Shown in pieces: positions 13,201 to 25,368 of a stretch of 64,000 bases of DNA. The position numbers were made by a program, and so were the translations under genes. Numbering within the stretch: position 1 is the stretch's first letter; the number at the start of each line of letters is the position of its first letter. The notes under the pieces were generated by a model. It was not told the origin of the DNA. It saw only the letters and a list, made by a program, of their open reading frames with translations, and did no database searches. Location: NCBI GenBank assembly GCA_013396995.1, contig VWZP01002668.1, forward strand, positions 56,440-120,439. Direction: 5' to 3'. Source of the stretch: Dicaeum eximium (taxonomy: Eukaryota; Chordata; Aves; Passeriformes; Dicaeidae).

Positions 13201-16200
13201 GCACTTGGCCACACAGACTGACTTCATAGGCTGAGATTCTTGCCTTGGTGAAGCTGAGTGTGTGGGGTTCACATGTCTGTCTGTTTGTCACACAGTGAAC
13301 ACAGGCAGACTGTTCCAAACTGCACTGGCTAAAATTCATTTCAAAAGTAAAAACTTTGGTTTGGGGAACAAAGTAGTGCCCAAACAGCAAAATCTTGCAT
13401 AACATCCTGTTTTCCCTGAATTTTTTATCCTTTGAATTCCATAACAGTAGATTACCAGCAGGATGGTGAGCATAACTTTTAAATTTTTTTTTTCTGAAGC
13501 GAAGAGAGTTCCTATGCCAGTTCCAGTCTTTCCAGGTGGTAAGAGCATTCCTGCTGTTGATCTAGCCCTCTTTTTTTCAACAGGTATGACAGTTCAGCGA
13601 TCAGAATTACATTCTTGATCAAACTCCTACCATTAACTTGCAACCAAGCAATCAGACAGTGCCAGCTTTGTGACTCAAACCAGTAAGATTTCTTCCTGCG
13701 CCTTCCTGTCTCCCTCCCCACTTGCAGTCTGGATAAGCAGCATCAAAGAAAGGATGCCTAATTGGGCAGTTGGACAGTCACAGAGTAACTCAAAACTTGG
13801 AGAGAAAAAGAAAACACGCAGAGAAGGGGTCCTGTTGAAGCAATGCAAGTCCTCTGTCAATTATGCAACCTACTTAACTAGATGGTCCATGGGTTTATCT
13901 TTAGACTGAGCAGGTCTTTGTTGTCAGATCAGTGGGACTGACTACACTTTTCCCTGAATAAATACTTGATTCAGCATCACCATGTGTGTCCCCGCTCTGA
14001 GTTGCTTTTCCCACCCTGTGCTTGGCTTGTTGAAATCCAGCAGCTCTGTTCATCGGTGTGATTCTGTAATTCAACCAGGCTCATTTAAAGCAGATCCTTC
14101 AGCCCTGCCTTCTGTTTTGTGGGTGCCTTTTCACTAGCTCTGCCCATCCTCCTCACTGTGAAGGGGCTTGGTGGAAGATGTGGCAGTGGTAGAAGCCATC
14201 TCTGATCATTGCTGGCATCGGTGGTGTCTGGCCCTTCAGCCTGATCTAACCAAGCTTTTCCTTCTGCTTCCAGGCCAAGGAGTGTGGTCAGATGCAGAAC
14301 AAGTGGCTCATGATAAACATTCAGAACGTGCAAGATTTTGCCTGCCAGTGCCTCAACCGTGATGTCTGGAGCAATGAGGCTGTGAAGAACATCATCCGGG
14401 ACCACTTCATTTTTTGGCAGGTGAGAAATTGCCTGGGGATGGATGTGTGGGTAACTTGGTAGATGGGACAGTGGGAAAAAGAATTATTTCTTTGGAAAAG
14501 ATGGGATTCTCTTGGTGAACCTGCAGAGAAGATGTATTTCATGGAATGTACATAGTTTATGGATGGATATGTAATTTGAAGGCATAAACTGCCTTTCATT
14601 TGTGCAATCAAGATGTTGCTACATAGTTCCTAATACATGGAGAGCTAGAGGCTTAATTCCAGCTTGTCAGAATTACATGGAACTGTGTGTACCATTTACA
14701 GTTTATAGTGCAGAAGAGAGGAAAACTCTGTGCATTTTCAAAGTACAGTTTGTTTGTGTTCCCTCTCCAGCCACTAATCTGCCTAATTTTGTAGGTGTAC
14801 CATGACAGCGAGGAAGGACAGCGGTACATACAGTTTTATAAATTAGCAGACTTCCCTTATGTCTCCATCCTGGATCCCAGGACAGGTAAGACAAGTGGCA
14901 GCTGGTTTACCTGGAGTTATCCTATGGGAAGCACTGAGTTGTAGGCTGGAATATCTTCCACTGCAGTTTGTGTTACATTTGGCTGAAGAATCTCTTCAAG
15001 ACCTGAAGGACTAACTCAGCATGTTCCCAGAGGAACTAAGGGAACAAAACACCCAAAACTTGCAGAAATTTTGTGTATTTGAAGCAAAGCAAGTATTTTG
15101 CTTAGAAAGTGAAAATAGTTCCATCTGGTGGAAAAACTCTGAATTCTTTTTTTTAAGTCTTTCAAAAGCTTCTTGAAATCATGTGGTGAATAACTACAGT
15201 ATTTGTAAGTGCTACATGAATCTGCTTTCTGCTCCTCCCATAGAGCTTTGTGAGGCTCAGCAATGACTTTAAATTGCTTCTTAATTTTGAAATACCATTT
15301 TGGGTTCCAGTTTTTGTTTTGATTTGCATGCTTTTTACCTGAACAATCAAACTTCTCCCTCTCCCTCCAGCTCTTTCAAAGTTGTTGCTTTTTCTTTTAT
15401 ATCCAGCAGCTTCTTTTATCATCATATAATGCAGCTGCTTGGTTGGTTATATAATGTTGGTTTAGTCTCCTGTTTCTAAGGACTGAAGTGATAGTGTCTG
15501 TGATAAGAGCTGAGACCTCTTTGTAGCTGACTTAAACCACTGAAAATACATATGTTTTTTACTGTTGCAACTGAAGTTAGAATACTCTTCTTAGCACTTT
15601 ACTTCTGGGAACAAATGTTGTTTGCCAAGGGTTAGAATCAATTCGGCAAGAATGGAGAAATGCTTCTTCATAAATTCAGTGGTTTGGTGTTTATTCATTT
15701 TGAGGCCAAATTCACCATTCTGTGCTCACATTCCCATAGGTAAAAAGAAAAGAATGGAAATAAACTGTGTCTGTATCAATGTCTGTCCCTTTTCAAATGA
15801 GTGGGAGGAAGAAACCCCATAATTATCAGGTGGTAGCCTGTGGGAAGCTGCAGTTCCTCAAACAGGGGCTCTTGCAGCAGTGAGTTGCTGTGTTTGACCA
15901 CTAAACTGCAGCATTTTGCTGAAATTTAGTTTGATGCCACGTTTTGTTCCCTAGGCCAGAAGCTCGTGGAGTGGCACCAGTTAGATGTGACTTCTTTCTT
16001 GGACCAAGTGACCGGGTTCCTGAGCGAGCACGGCCAGCTGGACGGGCACTCCAGCAGCCCTCCCCAGAAATGCTCCCGCTCAGTAAGTGTGGGGCTCCCT
16101 GGGACACAGCCTGGAGGAACACTCTGACCTGTGCTTATCCAGCTGATTTCCCAGACAGACTCAAGGAGTTAGTGTAAGGGTGTGCACAAACACAGCGTGC

Positions 16201-19200
16201 CAGGGAATGCCTTCTCCCAGGGTCACTCTTTGTGCTTTTGGCACTTGGTTTGGGTTTAGCAGTCAGAGTGTGAATGGAATATTGATTACTCCATGCAGAA
16301 CGCCAAGGAGAAGCCATTAAGTAATGACAGCATGCCTAGCTTTCCCTGCTGTGCATTCCTGACAGGCTTACTGGCTTCCCTCCTGGAAGGCTGCCGTCCT
16401 TTTGGTTTGCAGTACATCTTTGCAGGCAGTTGTGATGTATGTGTTGTCTGCATCCCACAGGAGAGTCTCATCGATGCCAGTGAGGACAGCCAGCTGGAAG
16501 CTGCCATCAGAGCCTCGCTCCAGGAGACACATTTTGATTCCTCGCAGGCCAAGCAGGAGAGCCGGTCGGACGAGGAGTCGGAGTCTGAGCTTTTTTCTGG
16601 AAGCGAAGAGTTTATTTCTGTTTGCGGATCCGAGGAGGAGGAGGAGTCGGAGATTCCAGCCAAGCTGAGGAAGTCTCCACACAAGGACTTGGGGTATAAA
16701 AAAGAGGAGAGCCGGAGGCCTCAGCCTGAGCCCTCTGCAAGGACTGAGCCTGGGACAACATCAAACCACAGAGTCCTGCCCTGCATCGATGCGGGGGCAC
16801 TGGAGGAGTCACCTGACAAGCCTGAAAGTACGTTCCAGGGCCTGGACGTGAATGGTAAGTGCCCATTTGTTGTTGCTTTTGTGGTGGCTTTTTTGCCTGA
16901 AACTGTTCATAGGCTGCCAAGCCTGGTTTCATCCCTTCTTTTAAAAATCCCTTCTGATTTCGTACCTCCTTGCCAGCAGACATGTGAGTGATTCACCAGC
17001 AGCACCACTTGGGCACAGCAATGCCCCAGCCTGCAGAGCCCTCTGGGTTCCCTGAGCTCGTGTTTTACCCAGGAGTGAAGTCCACTCTGGTGTAACACAG
17101 GTGCAGTGTGCTCTGGGCACGCTGGCTGGGGTCAGTCACTGCTGCTTTGGAAGAGTCCTGAGCCTGATGTGTGTATTTTGAGCATTGTGGTAGAAATTTA
17201 TCTCCAGAGACTGGAGCCTTGTGTTTGTCTCCAGTCCCTCACCCTGCTGTGCTGTCCCACCTAAAATCTACACAGGGGCTCAACTCAGCTGCCCTGCTGT
17301 TAACTTGTGACTTCCTTTGTGTAGGACCAAAGGCACAGCTGATGCTGAGGTATCCAGATGGAAAGAGGGAACAAGTTTCACTGCCTGAACAAGCTAAACT
17401 TCTGGTGAGTGGACTTAATGGGAATCCTTGTCTGAGTAGAGGAAAGATGAAACTGGAGAATTTCTGTGCCTGGAATGACACTGTTGAAATTGGATCTAGT
17501 GGGAGAGGTGTATCCAGGGAGTGCTTGCACTGTGTTGTATGTCATTCCTCTCTGATAACTACTGGCTCTGTGTGTCTCCACTGCAGCTTGGGTTTTGTGT
17601 ACACTCCAGTGTCTTCCTCAATCCCCACACTGCTCATTTCCATTATAAAATGACTCTAAATGGCTTTTGCATTAATTGTTAATTACCATAAAATGCTCTC
17701 AGCTTTCTCATTTCTGGAGCTTTGTTTCTAAAAGCAGTTGGTTCCCATGGTAAAATCAAAGACAAAACTCTTCATTCTCCATCTCATTCTCCATCTCTCC
17801 CATCATACTTCCACCCTCCCTTCTGGACATGGACATGGATGTTGGAGCAGACTTTGGAGGAAGTTCTCCCAAAACAAATTTATCACAGTATTATTTAATT
17901 ACTGTGCCTCATGTGTGCATCTCGACTGTGCTTTGGGCTCCTTACCTTGAGAAGTCCATGTGAATGGCATTTCCATCAAAATTTTGCAGGTGCTTACCTG
18001 GGAGCAGAGTATAAAAAGGTTACTGTGCTCCTGTTTGCCGTGAGTTTTCAGGACACAGTGGCCAGTTAAGCTCACTTAAATGTAATCAGTCTAACAGCTG
18101 GAGTCATGGGGGAGGCAAAAGCACATCTCATCAGAAAGATTTTGTGTACATTTGGGACAAAAGTGTCCTGTTTCTTAGAGAAATAGGGGCTATTGCCTAG
18201 CCAGCAGCTCTAGGAATGTGCAGTATCCTCAGCTCATGTTCTCATCCTTGACTCTCCTGCTTGAAAATAAAAGGGGAAAAAAAGCTTGACTGCCTTTTGA
18301 ATGCAGCTTGTTAAGTAAATTTGCATGTATTATTAAACATGTGGCACTTTTGAATACTTAAGCAATTCATTTAGTCAGTACAAAAGTGTAATATTGAAAT
18401 AAATCCTGACTTTTGGTTTGGCTCCTTTTATGGACTGTGGAAGTTAAAGGAAATTTATCTCAGCATATGATTTCCCTTCTGCTCTACAGTCAGCAGAGGA
18501 ATTCAGCTGAGTCAAGGTTTGTGGGTAAAGACATCTTTTGCTTGCAGAGCTGAATAAGCAGCGTTTGTGCTCATCTCATGTGATCTTCTGGAGTCTTTCA
18601 GGCAGATCCAGATTGAGTCTCAGGTGTTTCTTTGTGAGCATCATTTCCATACTGATTTTTTTCAGCCTTTAGTTGCTTCCATTTTAAAGCTGGCCAGAAC
18701 TAGCAAAAGAAATTGCTTAAGGAGACAGTTGCACTTCAGGAGTTTTAACTGGTGATACTCCCCAACACTGGTTTTAAAAATGTTTTATTTTTAATCATGG
18801 TGTGGTTATTGATGAAGCACTGGCTTCTTTACACACATTATTTCCAAGAGGTGCTTATGCTTCCAATATTGCCATGATGCCCTTTCTTCCCCTCAAGCAA
18901 AAGAAAGGAAAAAAAAAAAAAGGCAACACTACCTCACTGCCTTTTTATAGAAGCAGTTGCTCATTGTGTGCAAACTAAGTTGACTTTACTCTGTTCAGCA
19001 GCTCAGCCCTTCCTCCACATCCTGAATACCCCTGGTTTGCCAAGTATTTCAGGTGTGTAGGAAAGACTGGCCTGTGAAGGGACAGGGAGGGATGTGGGCA
19101 GGAAACTTGACTGAATATTTAAATTCAGTGGTTTGTAAAGGAATTTTGATCATCTTTGTTACCTGAAAAGGAAATTTTCCCATTCCTTGCATTCCCCATC

Positions 19201-20726
19201 TGACACAGGCACTGTCCAGGTAAAGGAGGAGGTTGGGGGAACATTCTCCTCATGCCACAGGGGTGTGGATTTGGATGAATTTGGAAGGAGCTTCGTGCTG
19301 GTACTTGCCTGGCTGTTCTGCACCCACCAAACCTTGGAAAAGCCCGGGTTGAAAAGAATCCCTGGAGATCCCCTGCATCTGCTCAAAGCAGGGCTGTAGC
19401 TGAGCTTGTCCAGAGCCCTCAAACTGAGTTAGGCTGGAGGCTGGGTGTCTCAGTCCCCTCCATCACAGAGTCACAGGGTGGCTCAGGGTGAAAGTGTGAC
19501 CTTAAAGCCCATCTTGTTCCACCCCCTGCCATGGCAGGGACACCTTCCACTGTGCCACATTGCTCCAAGCCCTGTCCAACCTGGCCTTGGACACTTCCAG
19601 GGACCCAGGGACAGCCACAGCTTCTCTGGGCACCCTGTGCCAGAAGAGTGCTGTGGGCTGCTGTGATTTATTGGCATGAGTTGCCCATCAAAACACTATG
19701 AACAGAATTGATAGGACCCCCTGATCTTTTCACACTTTGTTTTATTACTTACAAATTATCTTTTCTTCCTCTCTTACAAAAGCTACAATTTCTCCTGCCC
19801 ACATCCTGCTCTCTTGCTCTATCCTCTTTTCTTCTGCCAGTCCCCAGTTCTCTGCCCCTCTCTGTGCTTTAGGTTCCCAGCTTTGGGTGCTGTGTTTCCT
19901 GGGGAACTTGGGAAATCTCTCACCACAGCACAGATATGGGCTCTTCCTTCCATGCCTGTTTCTTGGGATGTGAGCCCCTCATCCCAGTGCTCTGTACCCT
20001 GCCCCAGTTGCTTCTGTAGGCAGAGAAACCAGTGAATTGAAAAGATTCTTAGAAATCCAAGATCAAGCCGCCCCAAAATCTCCTGCTTCTTGAATGCAAG
20101 AAAAAAAAAAAAAATTTCTTCATTTATTTTGGTAAATGCTACCTCACCAAAATGCTTTTTTGGTGACTTTTAGTTTTAGGGTAAGAGCAATATCTGATAA
20201 ACAAATGAGGGAGCTTCTATTTTGGGTTATTCAAGGCTTTTTTTTTTTTTTTTGTCAGATTCTATTTCTGTGTGACTTGAATGTATGGTGTGGAATTCAG
20301 CTCTCTTGCCTTAATGCACTATTATCTATAGTTTTATGTATAGCTTACCTTGTGTGTAAAGAATCAGTTAGGTGAGGGATCACTGATAATTAGTTTTTGT
20401 GATTAATCATACCATGTGTGGGCCAAATATTAAAATAAAAGAGGGTCTGTACTCTATACAAAATTGCCAAATTGTAAAATTTTCTTTGTCCGTGATTACA
20501 AACTTCCTTCTTAAAGGAAAACAGGACTTTTTCCCCTTTTTCACATTTTTTCCTTTCTCCCCAGGCTCTTGTGAAACACGTCCAGTCCAAAGGATACCCC
20601 AACGAACGCTTTGAACTGCTCACCAACTTCCCTCGGAGGAAACTCTCCCACCTGGACTATGAGATCACGTTACAGGAGGCAGGCCTGTGTCCTCAAGAGA
20701 CTGTCTTTGTGCAGGAAAGGAATTAG
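1072..20726 (+). CDS. UBXN7: UBXN7, UBX domain protein 7 (coding exons 2-11; exon 1 outside window)
   Basis: UBXN7 is a p97/VCP adaptor that links ubiquitylated clients and cullin-RING ligases (for example CUL2-VHL and HIF1A) to the p97 unfoldase. Coding exons read here: 1072-1219, 3417-3484, 6299-6364, 8432-8544, 14274-14420, 14795-14885, 15955-16082, 16461-16854, 17325-17404 and 20565-20726 (stop TAG). Every junction is GT..AG and keeps frame. They give 464 residues; the human first exon adds about 25, reaching 489, the human length as I recall it. Domain order: UBA (exon 2), UAS thioredoxin-like domain (exons 5-8), UIM with the LEAAIRASLQE core (start of exon 9), an acidic Ser/Glu stretch, and a C-terminal UBX domain (exons 9-11) with the FPRRKL loop that contacts p97. 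Identity rests on near-identity to the vertebrate protein recalled from memory. No frameshift or lesion seen. Confidence 0.96.
1602..1892 (-). mobile_element. CR1 LINE fragment (UBXN7 intron 2)
   Basis: AAGATCATCAAGTCCAGACG, CCCAAGTGCCACATCCA, AACACCTCCAGGGG and ACTCCACCACTGCCCTGG follow CR1 order. Confidence 0.85.
3417..3484 (+). CDS. UBXN7: UBXN7 exon 3
   Basis: Encodes DEVRAPIPQKQEILVEPEPL plus FG, residues 74-97, a linker after the UBA domain. The acceptor is gatag and the donor GTAGGC. Confidence 0.94.
6299..6364 (+). CDS. UBXN7: UBXN7 exon 4
   Basis: Encodes APKRRRPARSIFDGFRDFQ plus TET, residues 97-119, a basic linker. A long T tract precedes the acceptor (ttaag) and the donor is GTAAGT. 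This 66-base exon is too short for a usual ORF scan. Confidence 0.94.
6524..6546 (-). mobile_element. Minute CR1 tail remnant
   Basis: AGAATCATAGAATCATGATC, only the terminal repeat of a CR1, inverted. Confidence 0.4.
6939..7211 (-). mobile_element. CR1 LINE fragment (UBXN7 intron 4)
   Basis: ACAGAATCAGTAAAGTTGGA, CCCAAGTGCCACATCCACAC, CAGGGGTGGGGACTCCACTA and CAGCTTCCCCTGGTGCAACA follow CR1 order. Confidence 0.85.
7398..7484 (+). mobile_element. CR1 LINE 3' end (UBXN7 intron 4)
   Basis: CCATGGCAGGAGGGAGTGGA through CTCTTCCAACCCAAACCACC to CTGTGATTC is the standard CR1 end, in direct orientation. Confidence 0.85.
8432..8544 (+). CDS. UBXN7: UBXN7 exon 5: start of UAS domain
   Basis: Encodes residues 119-156, including KKLTTLADLFRPPIDLMHKG. 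The acceptor is gtgcag and the donor GTGAGG. The exon ends between codons. Confidence 0.95.
8719..8765 (-). mobile_element. Possible short CR1 remnant (UBXN7 intron 5)
   Basis: TGGAATGGACCCATAAGGATCATTGAGTCCAGC resembles the inverted CR1 end. It is short and divergent. Confidence 0.4.
12431..12470 (+). repeat. (AATAT/AATAC)8 microsatellite
   Basis: Eight in-phase pentamers: three AATAT, three AATAC, two AATAT. In UBXN7 intron 5. Confidence 0.9.
14274..14420 (+). CDS. UBXN7: UBXN7 exon 6: UAS domain
   Basis: Encodes residues 157-205 (AKECGQMQNKWLMINIQNVQ onward to HFIFWQ), the first beta strand and helix of the thioredoxin-like UAS fold. The acceptor is ttccag and the donor GTGAGA. Confidence 0.95.
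14795..14885 (+). CDS. UBXN7: UBXN7 exon 7: UAS domain
   Basis: Encodes residues 206-236, from VYHDSEEGQRYIQFY to DFPYVSILDPRTG. The acceptor is tgtag and the donor GTAAGA. Confidence 0.95.
15955..16082 (+). CDS. UBXN7: UBXN7 exon 8: end of UAS domain
   Basis: Encodes residues 236-278 (GQKLVEWHQLDVTSFLDQVT onward). The exon ends CGCTCA and its donor is GTAAGT. It runs into a Ser/Pro-rich linker before the UIM. Confidence 0.94.
16461..16854 (+). CDS. UBXN7: UBXN7 exon 9: UIM and acidic linker
   Basis: Largest coding exon (394 bases), residues 279-410. It opens with ESLIDASEDSQLEAAIRASL, the ubiquitin-interacting motif, then runs into an acidic Ser/Glu stretch (SDEESESELFSGSEEF and a run of glutamates) and a divergent Pro/Glu-rich linker. 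The acceptor is ccacag and the donor GTAAGT. The linker is the least conserved part of the protein. Confidence 0.94.
17325..17404 (+). CDS. UBXN7: UBXN7 exon 10: start of UBX domain
   Basis: Encodes residues 410-436, PKAQLMLRYPDGKREQVSLP onward to KLL, the first strands of the ubiquitin-like UBX fold. The acceptor is tgtag and the donor GTGAGT. Confidence 0.95.
19461..19646 (-). mobile_element. CR1 LINE 3' fragment (UBXN7 intron 10)
   Basis: CATCACAGAGTCACAGGGTG through CAGGGACACCTTCCACTGTG and CTTCTCTGGGCACCCTGTGC. Confidence 0.85.
20565..20726 (+). CDS. UBXN7: UBXN7 exon 11: UBX domain end and stop
   Basis: Encodes residues 437-489, ending CPQETVFVQERN and TAG at 20724-20726. It contains the NFPRRKL loop used by UBX domains to bind the p97 N domain. 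The acceptor ccag follows a strong pyrimidine tract. Confidence 0.96.
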   Translation, partial: ALVKHVQSKGYPNERFELLTNFPRRKLSHLDYEITLQEAGLCPQETVFVQERN

Positions 20727-20979
20727 CACCGTGGCCTGAGCTCTCCCAGCCTTCCTCCCTCTCCCCTTTGCCTGGGACAGGAGTCGTTAAATATGCAGTT
20801 AAGGGTCATGGGATTGCAGTGCTGGAATCAGGCAGCTGACTGGCCCTTCCTTCTCCCTCCTCCTCCTCTCTCTCCCTCCCTTCTCCCTCTCTAGTGACCA
20901 AATGAGAGTGCTCAGAGTTTTATTTTCTTCCTCAGCTGCAGAGAGCATTGGGAAGAACATCTTTCCTCTGCTTTCCTGG

Positions 20980-20985
20980 AATAAA
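20980..20985 (+). promoter_or_regulatory. Proximal poly(A) signal of UBXN7 (AATAAA)
   Basis: Exact AATAAA about 250 bases after the UBXN7 stop codon. Use is inferred only. Confidence 0.45.
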
Positions 20986-23900
20986 GTAAAACGGTGATCT
21001 GTGTATGCAGCATGCTGGAGCTTGGAGTGGCCATAATACACAAACCCTTCTCGCTGCTATTCTTAAATCTGTTTTGTTTAATTTATTTTTGAAAAGAGTG
21101 TGTGATAAGGCACGGAGGCATCTCTGTAAGGAGAGGACATAACCTTCAGGACAGTCTTTCCTTTGTTTGGATTCCCTACACAAAAGGTCTCCATGAACCT
21201 TCAGCCTTCTCTTATCCAACACTCTGGTTTTGGGAAAGAGTTGGGTTGAGCCATGGTAATGACTCTGCCCCACCTAATTCAAAGGCTTCTGGATTGCCTG
21301 CATGTTTTCCTCCTGCTTTAAATTGCCAGTGGACATAGTAAAAAAACCAACCAACCCCCCCAGAAATCCAGCTGTGCTCCATATGGGATTGACTGCTTGG
21401 CCCAGAGGGAAAGCTGTGAGTCCAGTGCTGGAGCAGAACCAGCTCCTTTGTGGGAGTGGGTGGGTTATCCATGTTCTTTTCCCAGCATCCTCAAAGTGTC
21501 TCCTTACTTGCTCTCAGGATTTTGCAAATGACAAGGGTACTGTAAAGGTTTTGGATTCTCTGAAAACACCTGCCACAGAGACCTGACAGTCAGTTGGCTT
21601 TTTTCCTTGGCACAGTGGTTGGTTTTTCTAGAAGTGAGTGGCTTTACAGGGGTTTTACAGCACTAACATCAATTAATGCTTCATAAAACACTTCCCAACC
21701 TGGTAACTTGAATTCCCTGGGACGATTTTTGTTCTATTTCCATGTTCATCTACTGTCACCTCTAAATTTGGAAGGCTGCATGGAAAGCTGCTCCTTGGTG
21801 CAGGCTTTGCTTTCAGCTCTGGAAGTTGGCACCAGAAGTCAGTGCCCTGGTTTTCCTCCAGTGTCTTCTCTAGACATGGAGCTGTTGGTGTTTCAGCAGA
21901 TGTCCCAGTGAGACAGGAGTTAATTGGCACAGCCCTCAGCATGGTGTGGTGGATTTGTGTATTTACAACTAAACTCAGATTAACGTGGTCTTCAATCACT
22001 GAGGAGAAAGGCATATGGGACGTGGCATAACTGCTGACTTCTTCTGCCACTCTCAGATGATTGTCCTTGTTAAACACTTTAGTAGTCAGAAATCTACATA
22101 TTCCAATTTTTCAATATATTTTGCCTTTGATTTCATACTAGCATCTTTACTTTGGAACCTTTAAATGCAAGAAATCACAGAAAATGTCCGGTGTTCCCCA
22201 TGAAAACTTCAGCTCACAGCTGTCTCCTGCCCCTAACTGAGGTTTGACATGTAATCATGCAATTGTATAAATTGATCTCCCTTTCTGCTGCAGGATGTAG
22301 TGTCAGGAAAGCAGAGTCTCATCTTGGTTTCCTGATCAGTGGTTGATGTGACACCAGATGTCATCTTTGGTTTGTAAAGACCCCCTGGTGCTCACAGCAT
22401 GGGGAAGTGAGGGGGTGTCTTGTGTTTGGCCTGTGAAGCAGCAGTGGCACCTCTAGACTGAAGGATCCTTTAGTTCCTGGATATCCAGATCCCTAACTCA
22501 CATTTCCATGTAGACCTAAAGCTTCCTGAAGCAGCTCCAGCTGTCTGGTTGGAGCAGCAAGTCCCAGGTGTGGTTTGGCACCTTCCCTCCCCTGCCCCTC
22601 CTGGGCCTGCTCCTGTTTGTGGGGCTGGGCTGAGCTTCATGATGAGACCAGGACTTGCTCAATCAGGAGAAAGAAGATAGGGAAGTTGAACATTAACACT
22701 GAAAATGGCATTTTCTTGTGGTTTCTAGGAGTTTGTGTTCCAGGAAGCTGTGATCCTGGGTTGGGTTTTTTGTTACTCTGTCACAGTGTGGTTTTTTTTT
22801 ATCACCTTTCTTTTGCTTTGTTTTGAGAGCAAGAAACAGAAAAAAACTTTTAAGGAATATGTATCCCTGCATGTGGCTCTTCTCTTTGTGCATTCCTGTC
22901 TCTCTCCTTCCCAACCCAAACAAAGCCAGTGCCACACATCAGCTATGCTGTGGGGGCTGAAAGCTGATGAGAAACTGCACCAACCTCTTCAGCTCTTAAT
23001 CCCTTTGGAGGAATGTGTTTTGCTGGCCTGAGGAATGTGCCTGAAAACACAAATCAAGTCCTGCCTGGGACAGCTCATGGCAGTGAAGGTGATGAGTTGG
23101 GCAATGTTTAAGGAGCCTTTATGCAGTCACTTCTGGATGTGAAATCTGAAGCTCAAATTGCCTTTCCTGGAAAAAATGTGTTAAATTTGATTGGGAAATA
23201 TGATGTTGAGCTGTGAAGGACAAAGGAAACCAATCCTTCAAAAGCTGTGGTTTGTGGCTTCCTGGGGTGTCACTTGGTCAGGATTTGCATGTGGGGCTGT
23301 GGGGCGGAAGGAGCAGCAGGGATGGAGGCAGGGGAGGTTTTTCTCAGTGGGAAACTGGTCAGGGCTCCCGTGTTTGAAGCTGGAGATGTTCCCTTTGCCT
23401 GTGCTCTTCATCTAACACAGCTTTTTTTGGGATGTAATGTCCACTAGTCCCAGTCACAGCCAGGATCCTGGGACTGAAGGGAAACAAGCTCTGGCTTTCC
23501 CTGCCAGCTGCAGCTGACACATTTACTTCCCACTTCAGAGGCCCACAGAAGGATTTTGGATCTTTCTGATGCTGCATGCTCTTAAGTCAAGCTGATTGCC
23601 CAGCCTCAACCTCACAGCATTCCCCACTGATCTTAAGAGGGCAGGTAGAGGCTGGGCCAAACATTTCTGGCCATACTTGTGTTATTTTCCTTAGTCTTTG
23701 AACTAAAGTCTGTGATTTTTATGATTTCTGACGTTCATGGACTGCAGTGTGTTGCTTCTCCTGGTAAATCAGTTCAGTCAACACCACTGATATTAGAGGA
23801 ATGCCCAGGACCTGCAGGTAGCCTTGTAAAATACAGTTGTCTGTAAAAGGCATCCAGATGTACCATTATTCCTAAGTAGATCTAAACAGAATTTTCCATC

Positions 23901-25362
23901 AGGTCTTCCCAGAGCTCCCTGACCTTCTCCCCACTGTTAGGGGGAAGTGACACCTCTCCTTTGTCCAGCTTGTGTCACAGGGTCCATGCCCTTCAGAGCT
24001 GATTTGTATGCTCAGCTTGCCCTGGCACTGGTGCTGTGGTTTGTACCTTTGCAGAAACTGGGTTTGGTGCAGGATTTAGTAACTCAACCTCTCTGCTGAA
24101 GGGTCTCAAATTCCTGTTCCTGTCAGAGCACCGAGCTTCTTCACCAGGACTTGAACAACAAGGGCTAAAATAAAACCAGTTTTCTTTTGGATCAGGGCAG
24201 CATTTGGGCTGTTTGTCAGGTACCAAATGCTGCAGAGATGCTTGAAACTTGGTGGTTTTTTGGTAAACCACATAAAAATGAAATACGAACATAGAGACCT
24301 GTGTAGGAATGGCCGTGTGAGTGAGAAGATCTGTGTCATTTCAGGGCCTCATCACTGCATTTATATTCCTTTTTAGTTTGTATTAGATGTCACTACTTTC
24401 TTCTGGTTTAATTCCTGTTCAGTGAAGTTGGTAAAACATGTAGTTTAGTGTTCCAAGAGGAGAAGGGGTGGCAGAGATGTGCTTTGGGTGGGTGAAGTGC
24501 AAAGTCGCTGTCCTTAAGGTCCGGCTGTGCCCTGGCTGGCTCTTCCCAGAGGCTCAAATCCAACCTCTGCTCTCCCTCACCCTTTCTATCTATTTATTTT
24601 CACAAGTGTTTTTCTATAAATGGAAGAGCTCCTGTTTCAAAGACAAAACAAACTGATGCTGAGCCCTGTGCTGGCTGCGCTGTTGGAAGTACCCCCAGTT
24701 CTGTGTGGATCTGGAGCTGGTGAGGTTAATGGATGCCCTTTCTGTGCTGACTTTATTCTGTCTCCTCTTGTCCCTGGGATACTGGGTGTCTGTGCAGGCC
24801 CAACAAACAGAGCCATATCTATTTACACACACAGGGATTCAGTCAGAGACTGCTGCCTGGGCTTATCCCCTGTGTTCTGTGGGCACCTTGTGAGTGAGGA
24901 CAGAAATTCGAGGTTTGGTCACTGTCAGATCGCTGGGAGTGTCTGCAGTGCAGAGAAAAGTCACTTTGTAACTGCTTGTGAAATGGTGCCAGATTGAAGG
25001 TGTAGAACTGAAATTGTGGAGCAGGGGATGAGGTGCTGTTTTATAGACCAGATTTATATGAAGAACGTCTGGGTAGAACTCAACTCAGAGGCACCAGACT
25101 CTAGGACAGGTGATTTTTTTTTAAAATGAGGCTGTTTCCTGGAACTGGGGAACATCCAGTTTCTAAGGGACAGCTTTTCACAATGGTCACTTTCTTCAAT
25201 AATGGCAACTTCACATGGGAGGAGGGAGAGGATTAATTTGGAAGTTTTCAGCTCACTGTGCTGGGAGGGACCAAACTCAAGGAAACCTCTGATCTATATA
25301 CACAACTGCTGCATTTTTTTATAAATATATGTAAATGTCCTATTGTAATATTTGATCCTGGA

Positions 25363-25368
25363 AATAAA
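25363..25368 (+). promoter_or_regulatory. Distal poly(A) signal of UBXN7 (AATAAA)
   Basis: AATAAA in GGAAATAAAACAAACTG, followed by a GT/T-rich stretch from about 25400 (ggttttttggggttggggtt) that resembles a downstream cleavage-factor element. Confidence 0.55.

Larger units (their letters stand above)
1220..20564 (+). other. UBXN7 introns 2-10: content
   Basis: Apart from the listed exons, CR1 pieces and the AATAT microsatellite I see no other gene in these introns. The largest (8545-14273) is AT-rich, unique-looking DNA with one small patch at 10786-10805 (three GATTTAG-like words). Poly-A/T runs sit at about 18909, 20100 and 20238. Confidence 0.5.
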